Assembly (NCBI GenBank): GCA_016293615.1
Contig: JAEDDX010000083.1
Span: 1-9,505 of the forward strand
Direction: 5' to 3'
Source: Acetatifactor sp.
GTDB taxonomy: Bacteria; Bacillota; Clostridia; Lachnospirales; Lachnospiraceae
Length of the DNA stretch: 9,505 nt
The stretch's first letter is position 1, and each line of letters begins with the position of its first letter. Shown here one piece after another: positions 6,617 to 9,505 of the stretch. The translations under genes and the position numbers were made by a program. The notes below the pieces were generated by a model, which was not told the origin of the DNA, searched no databases, and worked only from the letters and a program-made list of their open reading frames with translations.

Positions 6617-7241
6617 AAAAAGACTGTCCGATCTGTGTATTGCGCTGGGAATCGTTTTTATGCTCGGGGCAGTGAGTCTCACCCTTTACAATGAATACGA
6701 AAGCGGGCGGTCAGAGGCTGAGAAAGACCAGATCCTCACGGTTCTGCAAGAGAAGGCGGTGCTGACGTCGCAGGAGACGAGTCCGCAACAGCCGCAGGAG
6801 ACAAAGGAGCCTTTGCCCGACACTCCGGCAGACTTCAAGACGGAGATGACGGAGGTGATCGTCGACGGTTATGGTTACATCGGTTCTCTGTCGCTGCTGT
6901 CTCTGGATGCGGAGTTCCCGATCATGTCCGGCTGGAACGGGGAAAGGCTTAAGATTGCGCCGTGCAGGTATTTCGGGTCTGTCTTTACGGACGATCTGAT
7001 CATCGCCGGGCACAATTACCGCAAAGGGTTTGGCATGCTCAAGAAGCTAAAGACCGGCGATTGCGTGGTTTTTACCGATATGGACGGAAACTCATATGAA
7101 TATGTGGTGGACCTGATCGAGGTCCTGCAGGCAGAGGACATAGACGGCATGGTCAATTCTCCGTGGGAGCTCTCGCTGTATACCTGTACCTATGACGGAC
7201 AGTCGAGGCTGACGGTCCGCTGTAAAAGAACCGATAGATAA
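6606..7241 (+). CDS. Second sortase, small; class not assigned
   Basis: This 211-residue membrane-tethered cysteine transpeptidase has a basic start, one helix (9-28), a Gln/Pro/Glu-rich stalk (about 55-78) and a compact catalytic domain (84-208). The expected triad is present: H136 in IIAGHNYRKGFG, C194 in LYTCTYDGQ and R201 in SRLTVRCKR. It lacks the second membrane helix and the 'HRGLPSS' and 'NTHRLLVRG' signatures of class C, so it is not a duplicate polymerase. A housekeeping-like anchoring role fits, perhaps specific for the LLQTG subunit encoded directly upstream. Its ATG overlaps the minor pilin by 11 bp and is preceded by GGAGAG at 6594-6599, which suggests coupled translation. C120, C153 and C206 lie in the catalytic domain besides the active-site Cys. 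It is the last gene of the pilus operon. Confidence 0.92.
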   Translation: MKRRKRLSDLCIALGIVFMLGAVSLTLYNEYESGRSEAEKDQILTVLQEKAVLTSQETSPQQPQETKEPLPDTPADFKTEMTEVIVDGYGYIGSLSLLSLDAEFPIMSGWNGERLKIAPCRYFGSVFTDDLIIAGHNYRKGFGMLKKLKTGDCVVFTDMDGNSYEYVVDLIEVLQAEDIDGMVNSPWELSLYTCTYDGQSRLTVRCKRTDR

Positions 7242-7265
7242 GCAGCGCCGCCGGATCGGATTCTC

Positions 7266-7311
7266 CCATAAGCAGACAAGGCAAAACGCCAAATCTGCTT
7301 ATGGTTTTTTT
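7266..7311 (+). terminator. Rho-independent terminator of the pilus operon
   Basis: A perfect 11-bp inverted repeat (CCATAAGCAGA at 7266-7276 with TCTGCTTATGG at 7294-7304) encloses a 17-base loop that can form a further 3-bp GGC/GCC stem. Seven T residues (7305-7311) follow directly. It starts 25 bases after the second sortase's stop and separates the pilus genes from the next transcription unit. Confidence 0.95.
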
Positions 7312-7369
7312 ATGGCAAAATCCGTGATTTTCAAGCTGTGGGAATATCGTATTTCAGCAGGGATTTTTT

Positions 7370-7399
7370 TTGACAGACGACATATGTTTATGGTACACT
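7370..7399 (+). promoter_or_regulatory. Sigma-A type promoter of the TPR gene
   Basis: A consensus TTGACA (7370-7375) is followed after 18 bases by TACACT (7394-7399). TGG just upstream (7391-7393) makes it an extended -10 element. A run of T residues precedes the -35. Transcription would begin near 7406, giving a leader of about 47 bases. It lies directly downstream of the pilus terminator, so the TPR gene is probably an independent unit. Confidence 0.8.
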
Positions 7400-7436
7400 A
7401 AAGACTGATAGTGGGAAGATATACTCACAGGAAGAT

Positions 7437-7442
7437 AGGGAG
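7437..7442 (+). promoter_or_regulatory. Ribosome binding site supporting a TTG start
   Basis: AGGGAG lies 10 bases before TTG at 7453. No in-frame ATG occurs near the beginning of the conserved protein. The only upstream in-frame alternative, GTG at 7411, is about 5 bases from the expected transcription start and has no binding site. Confidence 0.65.
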
Positions 7443-7452
7443 CGAAATTACC

Positions 7453-9505
7453 TTGGATAAGTATGAATATAAAGTAAGAGCGGATGAAATTAAGGAGCTG
7501 ATTTCAGAAGGAAATTATGCACAGGCGGCAGAGATCGCGGACAGCATCGACTGGCGCAGAGTCAAGAGTGTGATGATGCTTTGTACCATCAGCGACCTGT
7601 ATAAGATCAATAAGAGATACGAGGATGCAAAGAGCCTTCTGCTGCTTGCGTATGAGAGGAGACCCGGCAGCAAGACCATCTGTTATTCTCTCTGCGAGCT
7701 TTGCCTGAAAATGCAGGAATACGGGGAGGCAACGAAGTATTATACCGAGTATGTACAGGCGGCGCCCACCGACCCCGGCAGATATATTCTGCAGTACAAA
7801 CTGTATGAGTCGCAGGGGGTAAGTCTCGAGGAGCGTATTGCGGTACTCGAGGAGTTGAAAAACAGAGACTACAGAGAAAAATGGGCGTACGAGCTTGCTT
7901 TTCTGTATCACAGAACCGGTCAGTCGACCCGCTGTGTAGAGGAGTGCGATGAGCTGATCCTCTGGTTTGGTGAGGGAAAATATGTCACCCGGGCCATGGA
8001 GCTGAAAATGTTGTACGAGCCTTTGACCGCGTCTCAGCAGGAAAAGTACGACCATCGGTTTGATACCCCCGCGGAGACTGTGCCGGAGACGGCCGGGGAA
8101 GAGACCGGAGAGGCTGCGGCGCAACAGGGAGAGGAACCCGCTGACGGCACCGAGACCGATGTACAGGGCGACGGAGCGGAGCCGACGCAGGAGCCGGCGC
8201 AGGAGCCTGAACTGGATATCGAAGTAAAACCCATGGAGTTTGACCAGTGCAATACCATCAATCTGCAGGAGGCACTTGCGGAAGGACTGCGGGAAGTACT
8301 GGACAGAGAGCAGGAAAAACAGGAAGAAAAGGCACAGGACCGGCCGGAAGCTTCCGCACAGGGTGAGGCGCAACAGCCCAAGATGCCCGCGCAGGGGAGT
8401 GAGGAGGAAGAGCCCGGGATGCCGGTACAGGAAGCCCCCGCAGAGTTTCCTGAGGCAGCCTATCCGGAAGAGGAGGCTGCAGACGGCGGCGCTACGAAGG
8501 TCTACGATGCATCCAAGGTGTTGGAAGCATTGGAAGAAGTGCCGACGCAGGGCACAACCGTACTTCCTTTCATCGGGGAAGAGGGCGAAGCAGTGTCCGG
8601 ACCGATGGCTGAGATCGTTTATACCGAGGATGGTCCGAGAGTCGAAGCCGTGAGAGAGTATGCGCAGGAGCCCGGCGAAGATGTCAGCGAAGAGCCGGCG
8701 GAGGAAGCAGCGGAGGAAGCAGGAGAGACCGGTGAGGGCATGAAGGAGATTCTCCCTGCCGAAGAAGATAAGAAGACACCCGGATTTATTGCCGGCGCCG
8801 ATCCGACCATGGCAGCAGCCATGATCATGAACCAGATGCGACAGGAGGTTCTTTCCAAGGCAGAGCATCAGGTGATTACGGCGCAGCCGCCCAAGGAGAT
8901 GGCGGGAGTCTTGTCCCAGGAGGCTGACGGCCAGCTCAGTCTGGTGGTGCCCGATGCACGAAAAACATTGGATGAGCAGATTACCGGTCAGATCAGTATC
9001 TCTGATGTGCTTCTTGAGTGGGAGAAGATCAAGAAGGAAAGTGAAGAGAAGCGTAAGGAGGAAGTGCGCCAGCATGTCTTAGAGCATACAGGCAGTATGT
9101 TTACCGAGTTCGAGGCAGCGATCCGTGATGGCCTGCTTGAGCAGATTGAAAGAGGAAAGGCGGTCGGCGTCGAGCCGGCAGTCTTGCCTGAACCTGAGGA
9201 AGAGGAGGGTACCGTAGAGTACGAAGCACTTCCCGGGGAAGGAGAGCCTTCTGAGGAGCCTGCGGCAGCCGAAGAGCCGGGAGAGCCCGCAGAGGCACCT
9301 ACCTGCGAGGAGCCTGAGACAACCGAAGAGCCGGAAGCGCCCGCAGCGGCACCTGCCTGCGAGGAGCCCGAGACAGCCGAAGAGCCGGGAGAGCCCGCAG
9401 CGGCACCTGCCTGCGAGGAGCCTGAGACAGCCGAAGCGCCGGAAGCGCTCGCAGAGGCACCTGCCTGCGAGGAGCCCGAGACAGCCGAAGAGCCGGAAGC
9501 GCCCG
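7453..9505 (+). CDS. Large acidic TPR-containing protein, 3' partial, TTG start
   Basis: This is a probable cytoplasmic scaffold or regulatory protein of unknown function, at least 684 residues and open at the right edge. There is no signal peptide. Residues 1-200 are helical and TPR-like: ELISEGNYAQAAEIADSID, then the region of residues 47-70, then 'YELAFLYHRTGQSTRCVEECDELI' split over residues 146-169. From memory, proteins starting this way are widespread and conserved in Lachnospiraceae and are annotated only as tetratricopeptide repeat proteins. Residues about 204-440 are low-complexity and rich in Glu, Pro, Ala and Gln, interrupted by a short conserved-looking helix (about 258-295). Residues 444-571 form a second ordered region with charged helices (SDVLLEWEKIKKESEEKRK and 'EFEAAIRDGLLEQIE'). 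From about residue 572 the sequence is again acidic and ends in an 18-residue repeat array. The alternation of ordered and acidic linkers suggests a protein-interaction platform; no enzyme motif is visible in this part. Confidence 0.9.
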   Translation, partial: MDKYEYKVRADEIKELISEGNYAQAAEIADSIDWRRVKSVMMLCTISDLYKINKRYEDAKSLLLLAYERRPGSKTICYSLCELCLKMQEYGEATKYYTEYVQAAPTDPGRYILQYKLYESQGVSLEERIAVLEELKNRDYREKWAYELAFLYHRTGQSTRCVEECDELILWFGEGKYVTRAMELKMLYEPLTASQQEKYDHRFDTPAETVPETAGEETGEAAAQQGEEPADGTETDVQGDGAEPTQEPAQEPELDIEVKPMEFDQCNTINLQEALAEGLREVLDREQEKQEEKAQDRPEASAQGEAQQPKMPAQGSEEEEPGMPVQEAPAEFPEAAYPEEEAADGGATKVYDASKVLEALEEVPTQGTTVLPFIGEEGEAVSGPMAEIVYTEDGPRVEAVREYAQEPGEDVSEEPAEEAAEEAGETGEGMKEILPAEEDKKTPGFIAGADPTMAAAMIMNQMRQEVLSKAEHQVITAQPPKEMAGVLSQEADGQLSLVVPDARKTLDEQITGQISISDVLLEWEKIKKESEEKRKEEVRQHVLEHTGSMFTEFEAAIRDGLLEQIERGKAVGVEPAVLPEPEEEEGTVEYEALPGEGEPSEEPAAAEEPGEPAEAPTCEEPETTEEPEAPAAAPACEEPETAEEPGEPAAAPACEEPETAEAPEALAEAPACEEPETAEEPEAP
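9250..9505 (+). repeat. 54-bp tandem repeat array inside the TPR gene
   Basis: At least four full units and one partial unit start at 9250 (degenerate), 9304, 9358, 9412 and 9466, the last cut by the window edge. Each encodes 18 residues of the pattern CEEPETAEEPEAPAAAPA. Units differ by a few point changes (for example EEPGEP, APEALAE). The first lacks the Cys. The repeat keeps the reading frame and probably varies in copy number. Confidence 0.93.

Noticed and set aside
7504..9075. Minus-strand open frame of 523 residues opposite the TPR gene
   Set aside because: It arises from the GAG/GCG/CAG-rich codons of the plus-strand gene. Its Leu/Arg/His/Phe-rich translation has no domain logic and no binding site, while the plus-strand product is clearly conserved-looking.

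Overview
The window looks like a stretch of chromosome from a Gram-positive gut or rumen Clostridia, most likely Lachnospiraceae. The evidence is a sortase-assembled pilus locus, Gram-positive promoter and terminator signals, and a downstream TPR protein of a type I associate with Lachnospiraceae. The family assignment is inference from protein style only; no rRNA or marker gene is present.

Positions 2-7241 hold a compact, all-plus-strand pilus operon whose 5' end lies outside the window. In order it contains: (1) a very large LPATG-anchored surface protein, open at its 5' end, the likely pilus tip adhesin; (2) a 519-residue LPSTG major pilin (shaft subunit); (3) a class C pilin-polymerising sortase; (4) a 293-residue minor pilin with an atypical LLQTG sorting signal, the likely basal subunit; (5) a second, smaller sortase, a candidate for attaching the finished fibre to the cell wall. 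The last three genes overlap by 14 and 11 bp, which suggests translational coupling. A strong hairpin without a U-tract separates the major pilin from the first sortase and could set the ratio of shaft protein to enzyme. A clear rho-independent terminator (7266-7311) ends the unit.

The most interesting object is the adhesin. Its last Cna_B domain appears to be cut in two. The isopeptide lysine (K609) lies before, and the glutamate and asparagine (E980, N1008) after, an insertion of about 300 residues. That insertion carries a jelly-roll domain resembling carbohydrate-binding modules of the CBM22/CBM4_9 type. The layout is analogous to tip pilins in which a VWA domain is inserted into a Cna_B domain, but with a glycan-binding module instead. 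This suggests a pilus that holds the cell to plant polysaccharide (possibly xylan) or another glycan.

From 7370 onward a separate transcription unit begins, with a good sigma-A promoter, a TTG start at 7453 and a long acidic TPR protein that runs off the 3' edge. Its visible end is an array of 54-bp repeats encoding an 18-residue Cys/Glu/Pro/Ala-rich unit. No RNA genes, insertion sequences or CRISPR arrays were seen.
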